From assembly GCF_022458985.1 (NCBI RefSeq), contig NC_061786.1, forward strand, positions 372,001 to 436,000: a stretch of DNA of 64,000 bases. Reading direction: 5' to 3'. Positions 35,299-46,937 of the stretch are shown here, one piece after another. The DNA is from Mugil cephalus (taxonomy: Eukaryota > Chordata > Actinopteri > Mugiliformes > Mugilidae). A model generated the notes under the pieces. That model ran no database searches. It was not told where the DNA came from and worked only from the letters and a program-made list of their open reading frames with translations. The translations under genes were made by a program, and so were the position numbers. The first letter of the stretch is position 1. Every line of letters starts with the position of its first letter.

Positions 35299-36590
35299 TT
35301 GATGACAGGGGCGGGGCTGTCCCGCGCTCAGCGCTCTGTATGCTCTCTCCATACATCCATGGCTCTCTGACATGTACGTACGGCGTGCACGCCGCTGCCT
35401 CGTCATACTGTGCTGCAGACAAAAGACGTGCATGTGGAGCGATTAAAACTTTTGTGAGCTATAAAGTCATACATGACTTAAATATTAGTCATATTTCAAA
35501 AAAATACCCATGCTTGTTTGGTTAACACTACTTGACAATCAGAACACAATGAAATGACAGATTGAGAAACATTGTGAATCTGTTGCAGTCAGCTTGCTAA
35601 AAATAAGATAATGACAGCTGCCTGTGGATCCTGATCATCTTGCCACAAATCACAAAAACTTCTAGCTAAGTCAAACCAGCCCAAAATTACCTGGATATTT
35701 TAGTTCATTCTTCTGTTGTTGGTAAAAGAAAAAGTTATATTGTGAACCCCTGTGTGCAGTATTGTGAGTATAATCCAATTCATAGTATTGATAGTGATAA
35801 TTGATAGTCTAAAGCTTCTTGTTTTTGCTCTTAAATCGCAACAGATTGCTGCATTTAAAGTTACGATGCTCAAAACAATTCCGCAGGGGGAAAACCCCCT
35901 GGACCCCACAGGAGGGGGTGATCGATTGCCACACCTTGTCCAAATTTGTCCTGAATTTGGTTGTGGCCAATGCTTCTAAGGCTTCCTCTGATGCCATGAA
36001 TTATTTTGGCATCTTACACAAGCTTTTCACCCTGTTTTTGGCCTGCACTCAGAGATGGGCCATACTGAAAACATGTGGGCATCACTTTGAAGATGTGGAC
36101 TGACACAAGGTAGGAAAGTAAAGTGAAGAGTGTTGAGCCCCTAAGATATCAGGCAGCTGCTTTGAGAGAGGCACTAATTGAGGTGAGAGATCACACTTGA
36201 GACCCTCAAGCTGAGGCCCAATCCTTGTCGGAGGAGGTAGGATCCTACCGCTTCAGCATCTGTAGAGTGGTGTGGTACGACATCTTGAGCCAGACACACC
36301 ATGTGAGCAAGTTGATGCAGTCTCCCAGCATGCAAGTTGATGTAGCAGTCAGTCTCCTCACTAGGATTGAGAAAGATCTTCAAAGCTCTGTGACAGCACA
36401 GATGTCAGCCAAGGATATTTTTGAAGAAATGAATGTTGAGGCTGTTCTGCAACAGAGGAGACTGAGGTCCACAAAGAGTCACTTCTCCTATGAGGCATTT
36501 GATGAGCCTTTAAGTGATGATCTGAAGAAGCTCGAGGTCAAACTTTTTAATGTTGTTGTTTTTCCCCACTGCAGAATATGAGAGATAAGT
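35299..36590 (+). mobile_element. hAT DNA transposon relic
   Basis: It starts CAGGGGCGGGGCTGTCCCGC, a typical hAT end. The first 390 bp is repeated inverted at 49113-49520. Later frames read as parts of a hAT transposase: NYFGILHKLFTLFLACTQRW (about 36000-36060), QSPSMQVDVAVSLL (about 36315), and EEMNVEAVLQQRRLRSTKSH with FSYEAFDEPL and LKKLEVKLFNVV (36425-36555), the latter resembling the region before the dimerisation domain. Stops and frameshifts separate them, and the right terminus was not found. Confidence 0.7.
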
Positions 36591-36599
36591 CTGGAGTGC

Positions 36600-39500
36600 T
36601 CTGGGGCAAGGGGAGACAGGACCGCCTCTACTGATTTACTCAAATCTTTTGTATAAACATACAGTATTTGTGCTTGAAATTCTTACACCTCATCATAATT
36701 CATAATTGCTTAACATTGTTTGTACTATTCTCTTACCTTGTGCTGTTGGACCACCTGCATTTGCCAATGGAGGGTGTGAGAGTTAATTTTAAGTTAGCTT
36801 ACCTTTGTGTATTCAAAGTGAAATATAGTAGTGTGTGGACAACCCCCTCATCTGCATTACATTTGCATGCTGAAGTGTGTGCATAAATAAATAAATAAAT
36901 AGATAGCATTTATGTATACATTTAGATATTTATTTAATAAATTATTTATGGCATATATATTTAGGTATTACGTGATTTATTTATTTATTTGTGGCATATA
37001 TGTGTACGTATTTTTTTATTCATTTATTTATTAATTTCTAATTATGGCAGAATTTGTCCACCATAAATGAGGGCGTTGGAACAAAGGAGTGGCTTCAGTG
37101 AGGAAGCGTTTGTGGACTGTGGAGACCCTGAGGAGGGAAAAGGAGAGAGAAGATGAGAACCTGCACTTGAATCTTGATCACGGCTGGGATTTCATTAGCA
37201 TTAATTCTGTGATTACAGAGGACCTTCCGTTAATGGAGTTAAAGACAAGTAGGAGACTTGTTGATGTTGTTTCTAAACCAATAGTGTAGAGCCACGTGCC
37301 CACGACGACGTAGCGGCGCAGAACGTTGCTTAAAAAATAGATAAAATGGTCTGACTTTGTTGTTCCTTCTTGCTAGCCGTAAAAGCCAAAACCCGGACAG
37401 CAGTAACGACACGAAAGTGTTGTGTAGAGCCTTTCTTTGGATCTTGAGCCTGGTGTGCAGGCAGAGGCAAACGCTTAATTGGGCCAAAGCTGAAAACGTA
37501 GGAAAATATCGCTTGGACCACAGTGATCGATGAGGAGAAATAGGTTCTCTGTCTGGATGCTGGTGTGAATTGATTATAAGAAACAAAATAATAATTAGCT
37601 TTTATAGACGTATGTCGTACTTTTAAATGCCAATTTAACGATTGATAACTGCATTACAGAATGTAAACAAATGACACGCGTGGCTTTCCTTGGGAAAGGG
37701 GCGAGGAGAGGGACTTAAGGTGAGGTTTTGTGATGTTATTGTTTCAATGCAGATTTCCATGAGCTTTGTTGTATCAGTTTAAGGCTACAATTGAAACTGC
37801 TGTAATTGAAAGCTAGTCTTGTGTTGCGAATATACAATCATAGAAGGCAATACTTTGTGTCTGCCAGTTACAAATCATTAATACAGTATTGTTTTACTAT
37901 AGTAATTATATCAATGGCAAAGCAGCTTGCTTAAGTAGGCCTATGTTGTAATATATATTAGCTGTTGTTCTATGAATATTGGTAATTTCTTGTAGGTTAA
38001 AAGGGAAAACGTATGAGCACATTTGACCAAAAACACATATAACCCATGGCATAACAAATAAATTCTGACAACAATTTTGAATTTATGTGACAATTGCTGT
38101 GTTTGTGCGCATACAATTTTATTATGGATTCCCTCTTAATAATAGCATCAGTCAGTGTCCATTTGTTCCTAATTGTTAGGTTTCAGTAGAGGAAGGTCAC
38201 TGAGTAGCCTCGTGAAATACAAACATTATAGGCAGTGCAAAGCAACTTGCTGTAAGCTTCATTTCAATTGGACGTAGGCCTAATTATTCACATAGCAAAT
38301 TGACTGTTTTCAAATGTCATGTCAAGTATTGGTGTCTGATCATCAGCCTTGGCATATGAAAATGGATTTGGAATGCCAATGTCCTTCTTTCTTCTGTTGA
38401 TGGAAGTGGAGATAGTAAAATTAGAAAGTTGCAAATGGATTAGTCAGCAGCTATGTTTGAATCCAGCAAAACTGCATGGACTGACTCCAATCTCTGAATG
38501 TGTGGATTTGAGACAAGGGATGGATTTTGTTGTCTTGTTTTTGTGCTGTATCAATGGATAGGCCTGATAGAACTGCCCTACTGGGCAGCAGTAGCAGCAA
38601 CTATTCAGCTAATTTCTCCAGTCCAAGCTTCATCAACCAATTTGACAATGTCTCACCTAGCGTGCCAAGGTAATACGCTTTTTTGACCTTCATTTCTATA
38701 TTTTGAACTTTTGAACAGCCAACATTCATAACTCTTAATTTTGTAATTACAAAATTATGAGTTAATTGTGTGTACAGTCAAACATTCAGTTGCATAGTAA
38801 TACAATTCTTTCTCTTACCCAGCAAAAGAGAAAGATAAGAATACCCAAAATATCAACAAATATTTATAGAATATTAAAATGTATCAGACTTGTATAATAA
38901 AATGATGCTTGAAATATGCTCTAGTATTTTTGCATAATGACCTAATGCCCAGGGTGTCCTTGTGACTTTGTGTTCCAAAACAAATGAGTCATAAAATGTC
39001 TTGTGCTGAATACAGCAATACACTTGTACAGCAATGAGCAAACACATGGAATTACGATTAATAGTTGGTAAGTCGTATGTGAAAGTTGTTTATGTCAGTG
39101 TGAAAAGGTTAGTCATCAAGAAGTCCACTTTCCTGTGGAAGTGATGCTGATGTTTGCAAGTGACGATCCTGTGAGCTGTTGTTGATGACTCGTTTGATGT
39201 CCTCAAGTGAAGAGCCAGTGTAGTATTTATTTAACTAGGCAGCACTGTCATACATGAAGGGACTTCTTAATAAAACGCCTTCTCGTGTAATGGATCCTGG
39301 TCTCTAAATGTGAGGGCACTGTGTGCAATATGTATGTTAATTGTAATGTAAGTAGGCATACTAAGGAATCTAATGTGTTCAGAATGTTCTTTTGGATATT
39401 GGTTATGTCTAACCCTTGAATCCGATGGTTGACTGACTGACTGGTCAGATGATTGGGAGGTTTCGTGGTGTAGAGCGGGGGAGGGTCTCACTGAAATATG

Positions 39501-40490
39501 AGCTGAGTTGATCTGGGTGAGCACAGTGCGCTCCACTGGATAAAATAAATCAGTACACCAGCGGTGCTTTTGTCATTGTCACACTTTGTTTTTTCTATCA
39601 GCGCAACATTCCACCGATACGATAGAACCCCCGATAGAACTGGAGCCGTCCTATCGGGCCCCGATATATCTGTGACCGATAATTGGTCGGTCACTACTTC
39701 TGAATTACTTTATTCCAGGGCAACTGCCTTGTAATCATTGGGACAGTACACTGCACTTTTAGGGAGGTGGATGATACTGAAGGTTTTAAATAAAGTACAT
39801 CCGATGCTGTACCTTATTCTTGGATGTATTTTAATACAGTTACCTCTTATTCTATATTTATTGGCTATGTAGCACAAGCAGATGCACTAAGTATGAGATA
39901 ATGCTAATCTACATGCTTTTGTGTGGAGGGAGGTGGTATGTCCTATGTCCTAGAGTGGAATCATAAGCATTCCTTGTAAATAACAAATGGCGCTAAATTT
40001 GTCTTTGCTCTGTCTTGTAAATTACATTTACTCTAAAATAAGAGGTTTCATGAGCATGTAACCCAACAACCCAAAAAGAGGCTTAAAGTTTTATTATTTA
40101 TTTTATTTTGGGTGTATTTGTGTTGCTTAAACTACATTATCCATAAATATAACATATTTATCACCAGCCAAGAGGATTTTACCAATATGAAATGGCACCA
40201 AACCAAGGTCAGCATTCCATTGGCCACTGTTCAATTTTCCACTGCTGTACACATTTTATTTCAAGCTGGAAAACGTAAACAGTGAATTTTTTGTTGAACT
40301 CCTTGCTGTCTGATATTTGGCTTTGCCAGTAAAAAAGCAATTCAGCAATTCCATTCAACTCAAAATAAAGTAGGTGCGAAGTCCCTGAAATGATCATATT
40401 CTCAAAAATGTGCAACGGCAGGTGATTTCATGTTTTTAGAGTTATACATGAAGTGTTAAGCAATGACAAAATGAAGTATCTCAACTAACT
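36600..40490. other. Long stretch without an identified gene
   Basis: At 36885-37030 there is AT-rich tetranucleotide-like sequence (ATAAATAAATAAATAAATAG and TTTATTTATTTA). A 66-codon frame at 37089-37289 is hydrophilic and matches nothing I know. Around 39600-39700 the recurring CCGATA/TATCGG text looks like the end of a DNA transposon. If gpr135 has a 5' exon it should lie here, but I could not identify it. Confidence 0.5.
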
Positions 40491-40507
40491 ATCATGGTTT
40501 TCCACAG

Positions 40508-41745
40508 AAGCCACAGTGCGGACCACAGGAAACGTATCAGCATTCAAGGACCAAAGAGGGAGCAGTCAGATCCATCAGATATCCACCCTTTCGATGCTGA
40601 GCACTGCGTAGCGCAACTCTGTTCTGCAAGGGATTGCAGTGACAGCTCAGGCTCTGGTACTGCTATCTATCTTCCTACTTTCCAGTCTTGGTAACTCTGC
40701 CATTGTCATTGTTATCATCAAACATCGACAGCTCCGAACAGTGACCAACGCTTTCATCATGTCACTATCGTTATCAGACTTTCTCACTGCTGTTTTGTGT
40801 CTGCCATATTCCTTTGTCATGCTCTTCAGTAAGGATGATATCTGGGTGTTGGGGGATAGTCTTTGTGTTGCAAATGGTTTTTTCAACACCTGCTTTGGTA
40901 TTATCTCCACCCTGACTATGACTTTGATTTCCTTTGACAGGTACTATGCCATAGTCAGACAGCCACATGCTAAAATTGGGCGCCAGAAAGCAACTCAGTT
41001 GTTGATAGCCGTGTGGTTAACTGCAGTGATTTTTTCTCTGCCCCGGTATCTGTTGTCTCGAATTCCGTCAGAAATCCATAAACAAGGTTTTTATCACTGT
41101 ATGCATGTGTTCCACTCTGATACCTCTCGGATGGGGGCTGCTTATAGCATCTGCCTTATTGTTATATATTATTTACTGCCCTTTTCTCTTATGTGTTTCT
41201 GTCATTATAATATCTGTAAGACTGTTAGACTTTCTGAAATACGAGTCAGGCCAGTGACCACCTACGCATACTTACTACGATTTTATAGTGAAATGCGAAC
41301 AGCCACCACAGTTCTGATTATGATAGTTTTCATAATTTTTTGCTGGGGGCCATATTGTTTAATGGGATTAGTCACAGCAGTAGGTAACTACACATTTAAC
41401 CCAGCAATGGACATGGTCGCCATCTGGCTAGCCTGGGCAAATGGAGCCATCAACCCTCTGATTTACGCTGTGAGGAACCCCAATATATCTATGTTATTGG
41501 GACGCAGCAGAGAGGAGGGCTATCGAACAAGAAATGTTGCTGTATACCTCTCAAGCCAAACTCAAAACCATGAAATTCGTATTAACAAATCAGAAAGAAT
41601 AAGGGACCGATTTGTTAGTCGTGTAGGTGTGCTGTCGAGTTCAAGTCCTGGAAAAGTAGGAGGAGTGGGGTCATGGCAACATGGGCATGTAAAAACCCTG
41701 CTATGTTCTTCTGCAGTGACACCCAGCATGGCACAGGAACGCTAG
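40508..41745 (+). CDS. gpr135: Orphan class A GPCR GPR135, with an in-frame stop before TM1
   Basis: From 40612 to the TAG at 41743 one frame encodes seven membrane segments. Marks: TM1 AQALVLLSIFLLSSLGN, the family-typical KHRQLRTVTNAFIMSLSLSD, DRY at 40936, FCWGPY in TM6, and INPLIYAVRNPNISMLLGR at the end of TM7. The basic tail (REEGYRTRNV) is also characteristic of GPR135. Human GPR135 is an orphan receptor whose ligand is not settled. Upstream the frame continues back to an acceptor-like site (CTAACT branch-like text, then TTTTCCACAG, exon from 40508), but it is cut by TAG at 40609-40611, three residues before the RNSVLQGIAVTAQ approach to TM1. There is no in-frame ATG between this stop and TM2 (first ATG 40759). 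Either the gene is a recent pseudogene or allele, the base is an error, or an upstream exon splices in at or after 40612. Everything downstream is intact. Confidence 0.88.
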
Positions 41746-41887
41746 CCAACTCTGTCTGCACTCCAAAGATAAAGACAGCTGACACCAGCTTGTGAGATTC
41801 TATATGATCCTGTCTGTTTTCATTTGTGCAGATGTAGATTTTTGAAGGACCATATGTCAGATCACACACAGTTGGAATGTGTAGGAT

Positions 41888-42702
41888 ATCGGGATGTCAC
41901 GATTACAGTTTTGCTTAGTACGATTATTGTCAGAGAATTTATCCTGATATTACGATAATCACGATTATTATGCGTTAATTGATTTCACACATCTATTCAT
42001 ATATAAAATGCACATGAACACTCCTTAAAGGACTTAAAGTTTCCTTTATTTCTATCTTTTGATGTGAAAATATAATTATATGGCTAATTATGTGATCCAG
42101 TATTTGTATTTGTAGACACATACACCTGAGTAAAAAGAAAACCACGCCGGATAATTTATTGTGTAGCGTCGGTCACCACCATGTGATATTGTCAACAGAC
42201 CAGTGTGTAGCGAGAATGTCAGCGCTCAAAAGAAGAGATTATAAACAGAAACGGACATGTGGTGTTAAACTTCTGGGCCACAATAACTTCATTTATTATT
42301 GATAAACCGAGCGCCGTCCAGCGGATCGAGACACATGAGGAAGTTTACAAAGTGACTGGTGGTAACCGGTAGATTAAGGACTCCAGTAGATACTGAGTAA
42401 GATAGTTATCTGTTGTTTACCTTAGAGGTCGCGAGTACCCGAGAGACATGCTGGAGACGTGGCAGTGGTGTATTTGTGTCAATAATTATTTTTTTTTTAA
42501 TTTGGCGACCCGCACCTAAATTAATGTAGAGGAAACACTGCATGGGTGTTGCGTAACTTTGTTTTCGTTCCGTTTGAGTTGCCCATAACTATGGTTCCGG
42601 CATCATATTTTCTGAGGGTATTCAGGAAACCTTACAATCAGTTAATTGTAGTGCTTAATACCACGATTTATTGTGAAATCGAGTAATCGTGACATCCCTA
42701 GT
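41888..42702. mobile_element. MITE with terminal inverted repeats downstream of gpr135
   Basis: The left end GGGATGTCACGATTAC (41891) mirrors the right end GTAATCGTGACATCCC (42683-42698), and the similarity continues inward (ACGATTATT and ACGATTTATT). It is about 0.8 kb with no coding frame, consistent with a hAT-type non-autonomous element. Confidence 0.8.
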
Positions 42703-42704
42703 AG

Positions 42705-44225
42705 CATATAAATATTTTCTCCAGGAATCAGTAAGACTGTTTGAAGTTTTGACAGCTATATTAGTTATGAAGGGGAAAACTCAGTATAAGCAACTGTTGT
42801 ACACCTTCTGTGATTGAGCATAGAAGAGAACCAAAACGTTTCTGGAGAAAACAACAACACATGCCAATTCTCACACTTATTTGCATGAGGTTCACTGGAA
42901 TAACAACTACTGAAAAAGACATTACAAGGCAATAAAAATTATATTGAATCTGGAATGTTCTTGTTAGACTAGCAAGTGGAACACTGGCATTCATCTTACA
43001 TATTGCTGTAAGCTTGTGAAGCAGCCTGGTAGAGCAGTGTTATGATAAATTATCAGCTCTGCACAATGCAATGTCAACACTCATAGCTGTGGTTAGTCAG
43101 TTTTATTGTGACTATGGCAGTGATTACTGAAGTGAAAACAACTAAACCTTGACAAACAAAAAAATGGCAAGCAAATGCTCATGGTCACGTTTGTATGAAC
43201 CCACAGTTATGGCAGTTTGTCAAACATGATTAACTGCATTCATTTAATTAAAAGCTATGTGATTTTGAAGTCCTAGAGTGGATTTTGGAAACATAATATA
43301 AATGTATTTGATCTTGTTTATACAAGCTTTAGTATGTGTATTTGGGAAGTCGACAACGAGGCTCATTGGTTTGAGTAATTCCTTCCGACGTAAATGCAGA
43401 ATTCATGTTGTGCATATGATATCTCAGACATTCATACGATATGACAGCCTATGCGTGTAATGTAATGAAACAATAACTTAAATCCTATTTGCATAGGTCT
43501 ATTGCCTGGTGACCCCAAAGGTCAAAGAGGTTTTATTCCTATTCAGTCATATATAGCAATAGGACCATGGAACTACATGATGACATAGGACTAAGTCCTT
43601 TAGTACTTGTACTACTAAATATTTGCAGAATTAGTATTACCTGGGGACAGCATGTGATTTAGAAACGAGCCCTCTACATCTGTGTTTCTTGTAGCACATT
43701 CGCATGTATTACCCAAATATACTGACTTTGTCCCTGGTTATGTCTCTTCTGCTTCATGCTTCCACTCCACTACATGTCAGAGGTAATATTATACATTTTA
43801 TACCGCTACACTTTTTGTACACTTTTGGGCAGTTTTAGTTACTTTGCAGATTCGGATCAATAATAGAAATTATACATGAACATGATGTGATGTATAAGAA
43901 TAATAATAATCACATCAATTCTCCAAGATGAATACAGTCTTAAGTGATTAAATGCAATAATAAATACAATCACATCAGTGCTGCTTCACGTCATCCATCT
44001 TGGTATAATTCACAATTTGTTTTTTATGATGGCTGAAAAGAGATACAAACATGGTTTACATTCAGGTGAATGTTGTTACAGGGTAAAACATCAAAGCATG
44101 ATGGGACATGCATGGCAGTCCCCTTTACAATGTATTCATGTATTCATAAATTAAAATTAAATACTACCAAGTGATTTGTGACTACTCACCCAGGATTAAT
44201 ACAATCATCATGTTTTTTACATGCA
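42705..44225. other. Intergenic stretch, nothing identified
   Basis: AT-rich sequence with no reading frame I recognise and no clear repeat boundary. Confidence 0.5.
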
Positions 44226-44227
44226 GT

Positions 44228-44560
44228 ACTGGACAAAGGGTTGGGCACATCTTGTCATTCAATGTTTTGCTTTATTTTATTTTTTTTTTTTCTAGATTAA
44301 AGATTATACCAAAGACACCAAAACTGTGAATGAACATTTATGGTATTATGAAGTTAACAAAAAATGTTAAGCAAACAGCTTAAAAAGCATAATATATGGA
44401 TGATTTTTCCACCTTTTGCTTTTTTGGCAGCTTTGTGCACTTTAGCCATTTGCTTCTTGAGATCAACACCTAAAATGGTTTTCAGTGAACAGTTGTGTCT
44501 TGTCAAGAGTGAATTTGTGGAATTTCCTGCCTACTGGTTGATGGTGTTTGACACATAGGC
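44228..44560. mobile_element. Tc1-like transposon fragment
   Basis: TACTGGACAAAGGGTTGGGC with the following AAAGATTATACC, CACCAAAACTGTGAATGAAC and TTTGGCAGCTTTGTGCAC parallels one end and the adjacent untranslated part of a fish Tc1 family. There is no transposase. Confidence 0.45.
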
Positions 44561-44632
44561 TGTCTGTGGTTTGTGTAGTTGGTACACAGTTCTCTATACT
44601 GAATAACCCTATTTGACTGTTGCTCTAATCCA

Positions 44633-44712
44633 TATCATGACAAGAACCACTCAACTAGTTTAAAAGAAATGACAGTTCATTAGCACTTTATGACATGAGG
44701 TTATGTCAGTTT
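44633..44712. repeat. About 80-bp sequence, copy 1 of a direct repeat
   Basis: CATATCATGACAAGAACCAC through GACATGAGGTTATGTCA is repeated almost exactly, in the same orientation, at 47604-47688. The only differences are a few bases in the middle (GACAGTTCATTAGC against GACAAATGTTCATAAGC). Confidence 0.9.
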
Positions 44713-44714
44713 CA

Positions 44715-46420
44715 CAAACTTTGAACATGTCCTCAAGTGCAGTAAAAACTAAACGATGAAACTGGCTCTCATGAGGAAATGAAGACTAGGGGCCTCATTT
44801 ATCAAACGCTGCATGTAAAAGGTTCTAAATTCTGACGTAGGAATGAAATTTAGAATGTGTGTAAGTACAAAAAAATCCAGATTAACGTGCGGACACCGGT
44901 CCTACGTACATTAATAAGTAATTTGTGATGATAACTCCCACCTGTTCTTAACCACCAGACTCGTGCGCGCCGGAGCTGGAAGCAGTGGAGGAGTTGGAAG
45001 AAAATCATTGTTGCAAAATCACAGACACCCCATCAAATCCATACATGAAACAAGGGATCATCTGACCAACATCGCAGACACTTTACCGAAAATATTGTTA
45101 AATGTTAAATAAATTTAATTAGAGCAAATTAAAATAAAGAGAAATTTCTCACATTCCAAACACCAGCTAACAGGCAGACTGACCTAAAATCTTTGTATGA
45201 TCCTCTCTCTAGTTTGGATGAGTTTTTGATGTTTACATTGAAATGCATTTCTACAGAAATGTTTAATAGAGACGTGGTTGCATCTCCCATTACTTGTGTA
45301 TTGATTGAATTCATTGTGTAGTTTATTGCGATGTGGGTCAATCTGGCTCTAAATTATGTTTGGGAATCGGACAATGGCCCGAAATCCTCGTTTAATTTGG
45401 GCTTGTCTGTGATATCTGTATGGTGACTGTAAACTGAGGCCAGAGAAATTATTTCATCCAACTCTGCTAGAATGATTCTGCTTAGTATCGGCCGTAAAAT
45501 GCCGCATATGCGGTGTTGAACAGATCAGATTAATTAACACTCTTTGAAAACGCATGGCTCTCAAAGTCCTCCAATAATACAAGATAAGCAATAGTAGTGC
45601 ACTTCAACTTTTCTTTTCAGGTTGTCTTTTATCGCTTGTCATGTCAATTATTCAAGGTGTCCGCTAACTGAGCATTTTTAAATAGAATAGAATATTGGCA
45701 TTGTATATCTCAGCAGCATACAATGAAATTGGAGAGAGCATCTCCCCTCCAGTGCAAGACTAATAACACTATTAGAATGTATAAATAAACAGTAACAATT
45801 TCACTGATGTCAGTTTTCCACTGCATATATCCCTCATTGTATTCACAATGAATATCTTGGATTCCAGCACAGTATTGGTCGGTATGCAGCCAGACTGGCA
45901 TCCCTTGTCAGCCAAGCCCGAGGTGCCTTGAATCTGTGCACCTCTCGTTGCACAGCTGTGGAGATGCTGGCCTCATCTGCTTCCAATATGTAAAAATAAA
46001 AAATCTGTAAAAATAAATGATATTACTTTGTATTTGTATCTGTGTATGTGTGTTTGTTTAATATGAATCTAACATGTCACTAAAAGTTTGTTCTGTTTTC
46101 ACTGCATCACATCATCTTGAATGTATCCCTAGTAAGGACGATGGGGAAATTCATCAGTTCATAAATTGGTAGTTACAATAGATTTATGTAGCAATTTTTC
46201 AAGAAATTGAGAAGGACCAAGAGAAACACAGAGTCCTAAAAAAGGAATCCAACATGGAAGGCTCACAATAAATTAACACAATTTCCAAAACCAAAATTGC
46301 CACAACACAAGGAATTAGGGGTTCATGAATATTCATTAATACACAGGACGAGATGTTACAATCCCTTGTGCTATGATCTAAGGCAAAACTCCCTTAGAAG
46401 CCAGGTCCAACTGGACAACC
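44715..46420. other. Stretch with transposon-like edge, no gene
   Basis: Near 44790 the text GGGCCTCATTTATCAAACGC is typical of an edge of fish DNA transposons. I could not find the partner end or a coding frame. Around 45700-45900 a short - strand frame resembles nothing I can name. Confidence 0.35.
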
Positions 46421-46429
46421 CACCAGCAG

Positions 46430-46760
46430 ACCAGTGGTCAGCTTAGCCACAGAAATAAAAAAAACACCAGCTAATTAGCCTAGACACCAGCAGTAGGTAA
46501 TAGAGATGATGGGAATGCAACTACACTCAGACCAGGACATCTCATCCTTCTGCCTATGTCAGAAATGAGATACAATTAACCTGACCACAGAAATAAAAAC
46601 ACCAGCTAATTAGCCTAACTGCCAATAGTAAGTAAGAAATGATGGGACATGCATCTATGCTTCAAACAACATTCCTCCCCTCTGCCAAGATCAGAAGTTA
46701 CACACAAGAAAACACCAGTGAACGAGCCTTTTAGCAACAGTAGGCAGTGTGCAGTGTGCA
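46430..46760. repeat. Degenerate tandem repeat, unit about 130 bp
   Basis: CACAGAAATAAAAA...CACCAGCTAATTAGCCTA recurs at about 46450 and 46583. It is followed each time by CAGTAGGTAATAGAGATGATG-like text (46490, 46625), and a shorter version follows at 46710-46740. It lies downstream of the LINE stop codon on the - strand and may be its 3' untranslated repeat. Confidence 0.6.
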
Positions 46761-46937
46761 GTGTGCCGCACATCACTGGGGTTTTCAAGTGGGCACCTTC
46801 CCTTCACAAATGTTTCGTTAAGTTAGGCCCACGTCACCTCAAGAAGGCTTAACAGTGAGCTCCAGCGTCCCGGAGTCACCCCCCTCAATGCAGCCACCGC
46901 GCCACCATGTGCCTTTCAACCAACAGATAAGATTAAT

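Noticed and set aside
35299..36590. Host gene of the ZMYM/ZBED type
   Set aside because: The frames are broken and the segment starts with a hAT terminus that is repeated elsewhere, so it is a transposon relic.
37089..37289. 66-codon hydrophilic frame as a small gene
   Set aside because: No homology that I recognise, no splice context, and it lies between repeats. A frame of this length is expected by chance.
40639..41745. gpr135 translation starting at 40639
   Set aside because: The codon at 40639 is GTG (Val), not ATG. The homologous protein continues upstream, so this is not a real start.
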